From an uncultured Blautia sp. (lineage in GTDB: Bacteria > Bacillota > Clostridia > Lachnospirales > Lachnospiraceae): a stretch of DNA of 32,049 nucleotides. Both the position numbers and the translations under genes were made by a program. Each line of letters starts with the position of its first letter. Position 1 is the first letter of the stretch. The stretch is taken from the NCBI GenBank assembly GCA_934364795.1, contig CAKRMK010000037.1, forward strand, positions 1-32,049, in the 5' to 3' direction. The notes under the pieces are model-generated. The model saw nothing but the letters and a program-made list of their open reading frames with translations. It was not told the origin of the DNA and did no database searches. Positions 8,500-16,321 of this stretch are shown here, one piece after another.

Positions 8500-9563
8500 T
8501 ATTTTTTCCCTCCGAAGCCATAGAATTTGCGAACCAGTAAATAAATGAAACAAGGGGCACCGATAATGGAAACCAGAACTCCAATAGGCATCTCTGAATT
8601 TTTCAGGATCACACGGCATGCCACATCACACCAGATCAGAAAAGATCCTCCAAGAAGTGCACTTAAGGGAATCAGATGACTGTGGTCTGTTCCAAACAAA
8701 ATCCGGACAACATGTGGAATCACAAGTCCCACAAATCCGATCACACCTGCACAATATACTGCAAATCCAACCATAACCGAAGACAAAATCAGGTATGCAG
8801 TCCGGAATCTGTGAAGATCCGTTCCAAGAGTAATGGACACCTCATCTCCAAGCAGCATCAGGTTCAGATTCCGGTACTGTGTCCAGAAAAGTACTGTACA
8901 TAAAAGAGTAACCGGAAGCATGATGCTTACCCTGGACCAGCTTGCACCTGCAAGACTTCCCATAGTCCATTTCATAACTTCTGTAGTCGCATTTTTGTCA
9001 TTTGTTATATAAATCACAAAATTGGAAAAAGCAGAACAGACTGCACTGATTGCCATTCCTGCCAGGATCAGTTTTGCAGAAGTGGCTTTTCCTCCCATGT
9101 TTGCAATGGCAATTACTGCAAAGGATGTGATCATAGCTCCGATAAACGCACAGATTCCTACTGAATTACCCCCAAGGAAGCTGCCAATTCCAAGCATGAT
9201 CGCCAGAGTTGCTCCAAGGGAAGCTCCGGAGGAAATTCCAAGTACATAGGGATCCGCAAGAGGGTTCTGTACAATTGCCTGCATTACAACACCGCATACA
9301 GAAAGTGCCATTCCAACAGCCAGTGCCAGAAGCACTCTTGGAAGCCTGATCAGCCACACAACGTCATGAACAGCTCCCTCTGCATAGGAAGCCATACTTT
9401 TTATATGGAATATTTTATATAAAATAACACTGTATACATCCTTCAAAGACAGATCTGCATTTCCAAATGTGACTGCTGCCAGCACAGAAAAAATCAGAAA
9501 CAGAGTAAGACCCACAAGGGCAGTTGCATATACAGATGTCCTGAAAATTTTATCTTTTTTCAC
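8499..9563 (-). CDS. btuC: Cobalamin-type ABC importer permease (FecCD family)
   Basis: This 354-aa integral membrane protein has about ten hydrophobic segments, as expected for FecCD permeases. Family blocks are visible: RLPRVLLALAVGMALSVCG near residue 75, NPLADPYVLGISSGASLGA following, and VGFVGLVIPHVVRILFG near 290. It forms the transmembrane channel that receives the corrinoid from the binding protein. The start is GTG at 9563, preceded by TTGAGG. It lies between btuF and btuD and overlaps btuD by one base. A small perfect-ended inverted repeat (9605-9642) sits between btuF and btuC and might affect the btuF:btuC transcript ratio. Confidence 0.93.
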   Translation of the reverse strand: MKKDKIFRTSVYATALVGLTLFLIFSVLAAVTFGNADLSLKDVYSVILYKIFHIKSMASYAEGAVHDVVWLIRLPRVLLALAVGMALSVCGVVMQAIVQNPLADPYVLGISSGASLGATLAIMLGIGSFLGGNSVGICAFIGAMITSFAVIAIANMGGKATSAKLILAGMAISAVCSAFSNFVIYITNDKNATTEVMKWTMGSLAGASWSRVSIMLPVTLLCTVLFWTQYRNLNLMLLGDEVSITLGTDLHRFRTAYLILSSVMVGFAVYCAGVIGFVGLVIPHVVRILFGTDHSHLIPLSALLGGSFLIWCDVACRVILKNSEMPIGVLVSIIGAPCFIYLLVRKFYGFGGKK

Positions 9564-9604
9564 TTTTTTTCCTCAATAACTATTTTTTATCCATAAATAG
9601 ATGT

Positions 9605-9642
9605 TAGAGCCTGTTTAAAAAATTATTTTCAAACAGACTCTA
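9605..9642. repeat. Minimal copy of the dispersed inverted repeat, between btuF and btuC
   Basis: The segment runs from TAGAGCCTGTTTAAAAAATT to CAAACAGACTCTA; the arms TAGAGNCTGTTT and AAACAGNCTCTA pair almost perfectly with a short AT loop. It is the shortest form of the family found elsewhere in the window. In RNA it would form a stable stem-loop in the btuF-btuC intercistronic region. Confidence 0.7.
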
Positions 9643-9683
9643 CGATCAAAAAGGTTTTGTTCCTATTTTTATTTCAGCAATTT

Positions 9684-10787
9684 TTAGTCAATTGTAACGT
9701 CCGGATATAATCCTTTTGCAAATGTCTCAATTCCATCCTGAGTACGTGTTGCACTTGCATACATCTCACTAAGCATGATCGGATATACACGGCCATTCTT
9801 TACAGCATCAAGGCTCTGAAGAGCTTCATCATCCTGGATCACTGCCATCTGGCTGTCCAGTACGCTCTGCGGATCATCACCTGCGTATGGCATATAAACA
9901 ACGAAAATAACGTCTGGATTTGCAGCAATAATATCTTCTTTTCCAACTGTAGATGCATCTGGATTCGCCAGAGTTGCACCAAGCTGTGTTACCATATCTC
10001 CGCCAAGGCTGCTTGCGCCATAGTTTGTGATATTCTCTCCAAGTGGCTCAAGAACCATTACAGTAGGCTTGTCTTCTACATCCTTTGTTGCATCAAGAGT
10101 ATCAGAAATAACAGATTTAATATCGTCTACAATTGCCTCTGCTTTATCCTGTACATCAAAAATTTTACCAATATTCAGAATGTCTGTATATTCATTTTCC
10201 AGTGTTCTCTCACCACCTGGACGGGTGTTGGAGTTGTAATAGGTATTACAGCCTTTATCAATCCAGTTGGTTACATTTCCAAGGTTTTTGTCAGAGAACA
10301 GGGAGCTCCAGGAAAAGATCATATCTGGCTCCAGCATAGTAACTGTTTCAAGGGATGGGGTAAATTCATCAAGATAATTGGTTTTAGAAAATGCTTCTTT
10401 TTGATCATCCGGAACTTCATTGTCAAGTCCTGCTGTTGCAACAAGGTGATCCTCAAGTCCAAGTGCAAGCATTGTCTCAATGCAGCCCTGATATACAGCA
10501 AGTACTTTCTCCGGTGCTTTTTCATAGGTAGTTTCGATTTCGTTTCCATCATAATCATAAGCTGTGATAGTCAGCGGATATTCTGTTCTTGTCTCGCCTT
10601 CAGAAGTTGCATCTGTATCTTCTGCCTCTGTGTTTTCGGCATTTGTATCCTCTGCTGGCTGGTTGTCCTCTTTAATGGTCTCGGAGTCTGCACGCTCTGC
10701 TGCATATACTGCCGGTGCTGCGGACATGGTCATAGCTGCAGCCATCATCATTGCCATGATTCTTGTTGTTAAAACTTTGTTCTTCAT
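9684..10787 (-). CDS. btuF: Cobalamin-type ABC importer substrate-binding protein
   Basis: This extracellular solute-binding protein of the BtuF/FhuD cluster captures the corrinoid and delivers it to BtuCD. It has 367 aa from the ATG at 10787, which follows TGAGGAAAAAGAA. The signal peptide is clear: MKNKVLTTR, a hydrophobic core, then SAAPAVYAAE, which looks like a signal peptidase I site. There is no lipobox cysteine, which is unusual for a Gram-positive binding protein. An acidic, low-complexity linker of about 45 residues (Asp/Glu/Thr/Asn) follows. The folded domain begins at YPLTITAYDYDGNEI and contains the blocks EKVLAVYQGCIETMLALGL, LEPDMIFSW and NPDVIFVVYMPY. The cobalamin riboswitch lies directly upstream. 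Confidence 0.9.
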   Translation of the reverse strand: MKNKVLTTRIMAMMMAAAMTMSAAPAVYAAERADSETIKEDNQPAEDTNAENTEAEDTDATSEGETRTEYPLTITAYDYDGNEIETTYEKAPEKVLAVYQGCIETMLALGLEDHLVATAGLDNEVPDDQKEAFSKTNYLDEFTPSLETVTMLEPDMIFSWSSLFSDKNLGNVTNWIDKGCNTYYNSNTRPGGERTLENEYTDILNIGKIFDVQDKAEAIVDDIKSVISDTLDATKDVEDKPTVMVLEPLGENITNYGASSLGGDMVTQLGATLANPDASTVGKEDIIAANPDVIFVVYMPYAGDDPQSVLDSQMAVIQDDEALQSLDAVKNGRVYPIMLSEMYASATRTQDGIETFAKGLYPDVTID

Positions 10788-10864
10788 TTCTTTTTCCTCA
10801 CTTTTCGTTTTTGTAATGTAACCGAAAAGATGGGGCTTCAAAAAGTGTCACTGCTGTCAGTAAC

Positions 10865-10903
10865 AAAAAAGGTACTTTTTACGGAAGCTCCTTCTATTAC
10901 CTT
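10865..10903 (-). terminator. Expression-platform terminator after the cobalamin riboswitch
   Basis: On the minus strand AAAGGTA pairs with TACCTTT across a loop that holds a small inner stem (GAAG-gag-CTTC), and the right arm runs into six T. It starts immediately after the 3' strand of riboswitch P1. That position suits transcription attenuation of btuFCD by adenosylcobalamin. The pairing is only moderately strong. Confidence 0.6.
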
Positions 10904-11108
10904 TGTCAAGCAGGTTTCCTGGCTTACAGATTATAAAGTGTGTAAACTTATGTAGCATCCGTAAATTACGCACTTCGTAGTGTGGCTTTTCCTTCTCACG
11001 CAAACGCGCAATGGCATTTCCAAAGCCCACTTTCCTGTATACAGTGGCCGCAACCGCTCAGGCATTACACCTGATTCCCTCTCACAATCGTTTTATGTTC
11101 ACTTGACA
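10904..11108 (-). promoter_or_regulatory. Cobalamin riboswitch
   Basis: On the minus strand the order of conserved elements is GAGGGAATCAGGTG, GCGGCCACTGT (11051-11041), a GGAAAGTGGGC block, GAAGGAAAAGCCACAC, and finally the B12-box end AAGCCAGGAAACCTGC (10925-10910). P1 closes with TGTCAAG (11108-11102) pairing with CTTGACA (10910-10904). These are hallmarks of the cobalamin class. It precedes btuF, so it should lower importer expression when cobalamin is plentiful. Confidence 0.95.
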
Positions 11109-11127
11109 GGTATTCAATTACCTGGAT

Positions 11128-11156
11128 ATTCTAGCATATCTGTATTGTAAAAACAA
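11128..11156 (-). promoter_or_regulatory. Promoter of the btuFCD operon
   Basis: On the minus strand TTGTTT (11156-11151) and TAGAAT (11133-11128) are 17 nt apart, with a TGC just before the -10. The start site would be a few bases upstream of riboswitch P1. Confidence 0.65.
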
Positions 11157-11195
11157 CTATAGATACATAATATTGTCTGCCAGATGTTTCACAAA

Positions 11196-11239
11196 AATTT
11201 ATAAATTCTCTTGACTTTATAAATTTTTTTTGCCAAAAT
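11196..11239 (+). promoter_or_regulatory. Promoter of the first LacI-type gene with two TTTATAAA palindromes
   Basis: TTGACT (11211-11216) and CAAAAT (11234-11239) are spaced by 17 nt. One palindrome, AATTTATAAATT (11196-11207), lies just upstream of the -35. A second TTTATAAA (11216-11223) starts at the last base of the -35 and runs into the spacer. The same 8-mer recurs at the other regulator promoter and at the pepD promoter, so it is a candidate operator. Confidence 0.6.
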
Positions 11240-11254
11240 CATTCTATGATATCA

Positions 11255-11437
11255 GGGTCAAAAAGCCGTTCATGCTTGCATGATAAGGATTTTGAACTTA
11301 GGACCCGCCGAACATGAGGAAGTAGCGATTTACGCAGTAAATCAGCGGATTCCGAATGTTCGAGAATTGTGGGAGCTGCTTTGCAGCGGAGCAATTCGTG
11401 GATATCAAGTTAGGGTCAAAATACCTTTTGACCCTAA
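11255..11437 (+). other. Four-hairpin element in the leader of the first LacI gene
   Basis: Four consecutive stems can be drawn. First, GGGTCAAAA (11255) pairs with TTTTG plus GGACCC (to 11306), around a CATGCTTGCATG hairpin. Second, CGAACAT (from 11309) pairs with ATGTTCG (to 11362), holding GATTTACGCAGTAAATC inside. Third, GAATTG (11364) pairs with CAATTC (11397), holding GCTGCTTTGCAGC. Fourth, TTAGGGTCAAAA pairs with TTTTGACCCTAA (11410-11437). The outer ends, AGGGTCAAAA and TTTTGACCCT, are inverted repeats of each other, so it could be a non-autonomous mobile element or a structured 5' leader. The last stem is not followed by a T run, so it is not a plain terminator. I do not recognise it as a known riboswitch. 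A 94-codon frame across it is rejected as a gene. Confidence 0.6.
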
Positions 11438-11476
11438 CATCTTATTATATAAAAATCAGGAAAACGAGGAAAATAA

Positions 11477-12541
11477 ATGGCTATACTGGCAAAAGATCTT
11501 GCGAAACAAATTGGTGTATCAACCGCTACCCTGTCTCTTGTTCTCAATGGAAAACCTGGAATAAGTGACAAAACCAGAGATATGGTGGAAAAGAAAATTA
11601 TAGAACTGGGATATTCCGACATGCTTCATAACTCCCCCAAAAGTGGCACACCTTCTTCTGTGCAAAACACAGTTTCACCTTCTGAAACAAAAATGATCTC
11701 TTTCATTTTGTTTAAAGACAACGGAAAACTGTTGGGAATGAACTCTTTCTTCCCTTTAATCTTTGATGGAATCGAATCACAGGCAAGAAGATACGGTTAT
11801 GGTTTAAATGTGATCAATATTGAGAAATCGCTTATTGATGAACAGCTCCATTATATTCCGGACTCCGGAGCTTCCGGCTTTATTATTTTTGCAACCGAAA
11901 TGAAAGAAAACATGATTGACAAATTTGCAAAAATTGGCCTTCCATTTGTAGTATTTGATAACTATTTTAACAACCGCGATTTATATTGTGCAAAAGTGAA
12001 TAATGAACAGGGAACTTACCTGGCTGTAAAACATCTTTACGAAATGGGGCACCGTCATATTGGCTACCTTTCCAGCGGACTGGACATAGACAGTTTTCAC
12101 GAACGTCAGAAATGGGCACTGGATGCTGCCAATACATTCGGCATGACCTGTAAAAAAGAAGATGTTCTTACCATCGGCTATCCTGCTGATGAGGCAGAAA
12201 TGGGCATGGACCAGATCCTTGACCGTGCTTCCCACAGGCTTCTCCCCACAGCTTTTCTTGCAGACAATGACCTTGTATCCATCGGTGCCATGCAGTCAAT
12301 GAAAAAACACGGCTACCAGTTACCGGAAGATTATTCTTTTGTGGGATTTGATGACCGCCCCTTAGCTGCACTTGTGGAACCAAAATTAACTACCATCCAG
12401 CTTCCAAGACAGCGCTTCGGCGCAGCAGCCGTTGATATGCTGGTCCAGCAGATTCAATATCCATCTGACGATTATATTAATGTGGAAATAAACGGAAAAC
12501 TGATTATTCGAAATTCCGTTGCAAAGAAAAAAGAGCTTTAA
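11477..12541 (+). CDS. LacI-family transcriptional regulator (paralogue 1)
   Basis: This 354-aa protein has an N-terminal helix-turn-helix (AKDLAKQIGVSTATLSLVLNGKPG, residues about 5-28, written here as two blocks: AKDLAKQIGVSTATL and SLVLNGKPG) and a periplasmic-binding-protein-like effector domain from about residue 73 to the end. The usual hinge-helix motif after ELGY (PNxxAR) is absent, and a Ser/Pro-rich linker takes its place. Conserved effector blocks include PFVVFDNYF, VNNEQGTYLAVKHL, FLADNDLVSIGAMQ and FGAAAVDMLVQQI. The ATG at 11477 follows GAGGAAA. It is clearly paralogous to the protein at 19079-20146. It is convergent with the importer operon and shares a terminator with it. It probably senses the imported compound or a product of it. 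Confidence 0.92.
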   Translation: MAILAKDLAKQIGVSTATLSLVLNGKPGISDKTRDMVEKKIIELGYSDMLHNSPKSGTPSSVQNTVSPSETKMISFILFKDNGKLLGMNSFFPLIFDGIESQARRYGYGLNVINIEKSLIDEQLHYIPDSGASGFIIFATEMKENMIDKFAKIGLPFVVFDNYFNNRDLYCAKVNNEQGTYLAVKHLYEMGHRHIGYLSSGLDIDSFHERQKWALDAANTFGMTCKKEDVLTIGYPADEAEMGMDQILDRASHRLLPTAFLADNDLVSIGAMQSMKKHGYQLPEDYSFVGFDDRPLAALVEPKLTTIQLPRQRFGAAAVDMLVQQIQYPSDDYINVEINGKLIIRNSVAKKKEL

Positions 12542-12558
12542 GGCTCTTTTTTCTTTGC
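12521..12558. terminator. Bidirectional terminator between the LacI gene and the permease gene
   Basis: A perfect 16-bp inverted repeat, GCAAAGAAAAAAGAGC and GCTCTTTTTTCTTTGC, surrounds a 6-nt loop. The left arm encodes the last codons of the LacI gene; the T run follows the stem on either strand. The permease stop is only three bases beyond the right arm. Confidence 0.9.
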
Positions 12559-12560
12559 AG

Positions 12561-13544
12561 TTACTGTGCCGCCTGTGCACTTAATTTTTTACTATAATTT
12601 GTACCTAACTGATCAACAATTACAGCTATTACAATAATACCACCCATTACAACTTCATGCCAGTATGTATTGATATGTAAAAGATTCATACCATTTCTCA
12701 CAACCGCCATCAAAAGTGCTCCGATAAGGCAGCCTGACATGGAAGCTTTTCCTCCATTTAAGCTTGTTCCACCGATTACAGCTGCTGCAATAACATCCAG
12801 CTCATATCCTTCTCCTGCTGTAGGCATATTTCCTTCCAGACGTCCTGTTACAAGAATTCCTGAAATTGCACATGCAATTCCTGTAAACACATATGCCAGC
12901 ATACCGATTTTATGTACATTGATACCTACAAGCGTGGCTGCCTCTGTGTTGGAACCAATTGACAGGCAGTATCTTCCAAATCGTGTCTTTTTCAGAAGAT
13001 AACCACAAAATACAAAAAAAATAAGTGCTACAATAACCGGAATGGGAACGACTCCCACATAGCCTTGGCCCAGAAATCTCATAATGGGATGATCCACACC
13101 TGAAATGGGAACTCCCTGGGTTGCAACTTCAATCAAACCTCTTGTAATTGTCATAACCGCCATGGTTGCAATAAATGGAACAATCTGAATTTTGTAGACC
13201 AGCACTCCGTTGATCAGACCGATCAGGGCACCAAGTGCAATTCCTGCTATGATTGCCAGAATCGGATGAATTTTATAACTCACCATAAGACTTGAAATAA
13301 AAATTCCAACAGCACCGTAAGTAGAACCAACGGAAAGATCAATTCCACCAAGGCAGAATACAAAACAGGCTCCAAATGTCATAATACCAACCCATACCGT
13401 CTGCCTGAGCACGTTTGTAATATTTTTTATCCCCAGAAAAGTACCGCCAGATCCTATACTGATCACAATAACCAGAATTATAAAAACAAAATATACACCC
13501 ATTTCAAAGGGATTTATTTTTTTCTTACCTGCCTGATTCGCCAT
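12561..13544 (-). CDS. RbsC-type sugar ABC importer permease
   Basis: This 327-aa membrane permease belongs to the ribose/xylose/AI-2 branch of type I importers (BPD_transp_2 family). It has about eight to ten hydrophobic segments. Family blocks include CFVFCLGGIDLSVGSTYG (about residue 60), ALIGLINGVLVYKI, and the long coupling block AAAVIGGTSLNGGKASMSG near residue 245. The ATG at 13544 follows CAGGAGGAAAAAC and is preferred over an earlier in-frame codon. It overlaps the ATPase gene by 20 bp. It is the last gene of the importer operon. The transported substrate cannot be read from the sequence. Confidence 0.9.
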   Translation of the reverse strand: MANQAGKKKINPFEMGVYFVFIILVIVISIGSGGTFLGIKNITNVLRQTVWVGIMTFGACFVFCLGGIDLSVGSTYGAVGIFISSLMVSYKIHPILAIIAGIALGALIGLINGVLVYKIQIVPFIATMAVMTITRGLIEVATQGVPISGVDHPIMRFLGQGYVGVVPIPVIVALIFFVFCGYLLKKTRFGRYCLSIGSNTEAATLVGINVHKIGMLAYVFTGIACAISGILVTGRLEGNMPTAGEGYELDVIAAAVIGGTSLNGGKASMSGCLIGALLMAVVRNGMNLLHINTYWHEVVMGGIIVIAVIVDQLGTNYSKKLSAQAAQ

Positions 13545-15060
13545 ATGTTTTTCCTCCTGTTTCCTGAACTGTATAATATGCAATTTCAGCCTCTGTTGTT
13601 TTATCTCCATCCAGTTCTGCCACTACAGAACCATCATACATCACCAGTATCCGGTTACAGATTCCCATTAATTCCGGACTTTCTGATGACATGATCACAA
13701 CTGCCTTTCCCTGTTTACAAAACTCATTAAGAATTTTATAAATATCAGCTTTCGCCCGTACATCAATACCACGGGTTGGCTCTTCTACCAGAATGATATC
13801 CGGATCAAAATAAAGCCATCGTCCGACAAGAACTTTCTGCTGATTTCCACCGCTTAACTGTCCAATGGTAAAATCGGCAGAAGGTGTTTTGATGCGTAAA
13901 GCATCAATATATTCTTTTGTAACTTTCATTGCTTCTTTTGTGTCCAGATTATTTGGTTTTAATTTATGAAGGCTTGGAATTGTAAGATTCCATTCCACAG
14001 ACTGATCTGCGAACAATCCGTCAATTTTTCTTTCTGCCCCAAGGAAACCAATTTTATGCCCCATGGCTTCTCCCGGATTTTTCAGGCTGACTTTCTCTCC
14101 TTTTACAAAAATCTCTCCCTGTTCTGGCTGCACTGCTCCGTACATTGTCCTGATAACTTCCATTTTTCCGGAACCGTTTAGACCTGCCAGCCCTACGATC
14201 TCACCACTTCGTATTTCCATGGAAACATCTTTATACATTTTATTTTTACTGATATGGCTTATCGCCATTAAAGGTTCCCCAAACTTCCGGTTCTTTTCAG
14301 GATACTGGCTTCCAGGTTTTCCTCCGATCATGCTGGTTATGATTTCGTTTACAGAGGTTTCCTCTGCCTTCATTTCCTCTACCAGCTTGCCATCACGCAA
14401 GACATAAATCCTGTCTGAGATATCTTTTAACTGCCCCAGCTGGTGGGAAATATAAATGATCGTGTGGTTGTTTTCTTTCAGTTTCCGGATAATTTTAAAA
14501 AGCTGTTCCTGCTCTGCTTTTTCAAGCGGCTCTGTAGGTTCATCCATTACGATTACTGCTGCTTTTGAATATATACACCTTCCTATCTCGATCATCTGCC
14601 GCTGTGCCAGGCTAAGATTGCGGACCGGAGTTGTAACGTCTACCTGAATTCCAAGTTCCTCCCTGAACAGTTTTTCCGTTTCTTCCTGCATGGTTTTTTC
14701 GTCAAGTCTGCCTAACAGATTTTTGCTTTTTCCAGAAAGTTCATTTCCAATAAAAATATTCTGAACAGCTGTAAAGTCCGGAAATACAGAAAGTTCCTGA
14801 AAGATCATATTGATTCCCGCTTCATGAGCCTGCTGGGTATTTTTAAAGGAAACCTTTTTTCCACAGACATAAATTTCGCCTTCTGTTGCAGGATACACAC
14901 CGTTAAGTATTTTCATAAGAGTGGATTTTCCGGCTCCGTTTTCCCCTACAAGCCCTACCACTTCCCCTTCGTTCATATGTACAGAAACATTGTCCAGGGC
15001 TTTATGTCCGGCAAAAACCTTTGTTATATTTTTCATTTCGATTACGGTTTTTCTATTCAT
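13525..15060 (-). CDS. RbsA-type sugar ABC importer ATPase (tandem NBD)
   Basis: This 511-aa protein carries two fused nucleotide-binding domains, as in RbsA/MglA/XylG. The first domain has a complete Walker A, GENGAGKST (about 37), signature LSLAQRQM, and Walker B VIVMDEPTEPL. The second has GLNGSGKME, a degenerate Walker A lacking the usual Thr/Ser pair, and the signature LSGGNQQKV followed by ILVEEPTRGIDV. This asymmetry is normal for the family. The ATG at 15060 follows GGAGGG; a longer frame upstream is not used. The gene follows the binding protein across a 105-nt gap containing a stable stem-loop, and overlaps the permease gene. The substrate is unknown. Confidence 0.93.
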   Translation of the reverse strand: MNRKTVIEMKNITKVFAGHKALDNVSVHMNEGEVVGLVGENGAGKSTLMKILNGVYPATEGEIYVCGKKVSFKNTQQAHEAGINMIFQELSVFPDFTAVQNIFIGNELSGKSKNLLGRLDEKTMQEETEKLFREELGIQVDVTTPVRNLSLAQRQMIEIGRCIYSKAAVIVMDEPTEPLEKAEQEQLFKIIRKLKENNHTIIYISHQLGQLKDISDRIYVLRDGKLVEEMKAEETSVNEIITSMIGGKPGSQYPEKNRKFGEPLMAISHISKNKMYKDVSMEIRSGEIVGLAGLNGSGKMEVIRTMYGAVQPEQGEIFVKGEKVSLKNPGEAMGHKIGFLGAERKIDGLFADQSVEWNLTIPSLHKLKPNNLDTKEAMKVTKEYIDALRIKTPSADFTIGQLSGGNQQKVLVGRWLYFDPDIILVEEPTRGIDVRAKADIYKILNEFCKQGKAVVIMSSESPELMGICNRILVMYDGSVVAELDGDKTTEAEIAYYTVQETGGKTYGESGR

Positions 15061-15086
15061 CAAATGCCCTCCTGGCTTTTTTATAA

Positions 15087-15149
15087 GAGCTGCCATCTTC
15101 AGTATGAGGAAAAACTTTGATCATTTTTCCTTTCCTGTGACGGCAGCCC
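15087..15149 (-). promoter_or_regulatory. Intercistronic stem-loop between binding-protein and ATPase genes
   Basis: On the minus strand GGGCTGCC pairs with GGCAGCTC (8 bp including one wobble), enclosing an inner hairpin GGAAAAA-(9 nt)-TTTTTCC. No continuous T run follows, so partial termination or protection of the upstream mRNA is more likely than full termination. Such stem-loops often keep the binding protein in excess over the membrane subunits. Confidence 0.6.
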
Positions 15150-15165
15150 TGTAAACACTCACAAA

Positions 15166-16245
15166 TTATTCTTCTTTTTCGCCCTCTCCATACTGCAGAT
15201 AATCAAAATCAGCAATGTTGGAGTGATCGTATACTACAGGCTCCATAAAAATGGTTTTCGGTATAATTTCCCCTTCAACACAGTATTTTTCAACAGCATA
15301 CACAAGGTTACGTCCGGTTACATAAGTACAGGTATCAACGGTATTGATATAATTGGTTCCATCTACGATCAGATCATAGATCTCGCTCATATTGTCATAT
15401 CCGAAAATATCCACCTGATCTGCCATATCATTAGACTTCACCACCTGATATACGCCAAGTCCCATATCATCAAACAAAGTTACGATTCCATTCAGATCCG
15501 GATATGCCTGAAGAAGATCCTCTGTTACTGTAGCAGACTGTGCACGTGACCATCCGCCTTCCTGCTCATCTAAAATGGTAATATTGTTATAATTTTCCAT
15601 TGCTTTGTAAAAGCCTTCAGATCTTTGTCTTGTAAAAATGTCACCAGCATTTCCGATTACAAAACAAAGTCCCACATCTTCCTGACCTTCATAATATTTT
15701 CCTACATATTCGCCAAGAAGGTAGCCGCCATAGGTCTGATCATAACCTACATTGGAAACATAATAATCATTTTCAAATCCTGGAGAATTGAAAAGGAAAA
15801 TGGGAATATCTGCTTCTGTTGCTTCGCGGATCACCGGTAACAGGGATGCTTCGTCTGCAATGGTAAGACAAATTGCATCGTAGTCCTGTGCAATCCAGCC
15901 TTCCACAATTGCCACTGCCTCATCCGTTGCAGTCTGGGAGCTTGGTGCCTGATAGTCAAATTCAATATCAAATCCGGTACTTTCCAGTGTATCCTGAATT
16001 CCGTACCAGATACGGTTATAATAAACATCTACAGCAGAGGGACAGAAACCAACCTTTAAAGTATGATCTGTAACTTTTTTGGGTGCTGCTTCTTCACCGC
16101 TTCTTTTGGTTTCTGTGGCAATCATTCCAGGAAAAGTTTCCTGATCATCAAAAACACTGTCCTCTGCTGCCAATACTGGCACGGTAACACTTGAAACCAT
16201 CATAACTGCTGCTAAAACACCTGTTAAATTTTTCTGCAACTTCAT
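15166..16245 (-). CDS. RbsB-type substrate-binding protein of the sugar-class ABC importer
   Basis: This 359-aa extracellular binding protein has a periplasmic_binding_4-type fold. The signal peptide is MKLQKNLTGVLAAVMM followed by SSVTVPVLAAE, an AxA-like site with no lipobox cysteine, so it may not be lipid-anchored. The mature domain begins near HTLKVGFCPSAVDVYYNRI and has AQDYDAICLTIADE, FLFNSPGFENDYYVSNVGYD and VTLFDDMGLGVYQVVK, with an acidic tail (GEGEKEE). Start ATG 16245 follows GTGAGGA. Aromatic and Asn/Asp residues around the cleft fit a polar ligand such as a sugar or polyol, but this does not identify it. It is the first importer subunit in the operon and follows two cupin genes. 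Confidence 0.9.
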   Translation of the reverse strand: MKLQKNLTGVLAAVMMVSSVTVPVLAAEDSVFDDQETFPGMIATETKRSGEEAAPKKVTDHTLKVGFCPSAVDVYYNRIWYGIQDTLESTGFDIEFDYQAPSSQTATDEAVAIVEGWIAQDYDAICLTIADEASLLPVIREATEADIPIFLFNSPGFENDYYVSNVGYDQTYGGYLLGEYVGKYYEGQEDVGLCFVIGNAGDIFTRQRSEGFYKAMENYNNITILDEQEGGWSRAQSATVTEDLLQAYPDLNGIVTLFDDMGLGVYQVVKSNDMADQVDIFGYDNMSEIYDLIVDGTNYINTVDTCTYVTGRNLVYAVEKYCVEGEIIPKTIFMEPVVYDHSNIADFDYLQYGEGEKEE

Positions 16246-16321
16246 ATCATATCCTCACTTTCCTTTTTATTATCACGTACATATCCGCAGTCTGATTTGC
16301 GGCTTACTTATATTTAATTTT

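Noticed and set aside
11280..11564. 94-codon open frame upstream of and overlapping the first LacI gene
   Set aside because: It runs through four hairpins and into the LacI coding region in another frame; it has no clear ribosome site and its sequence follows the palindromes.
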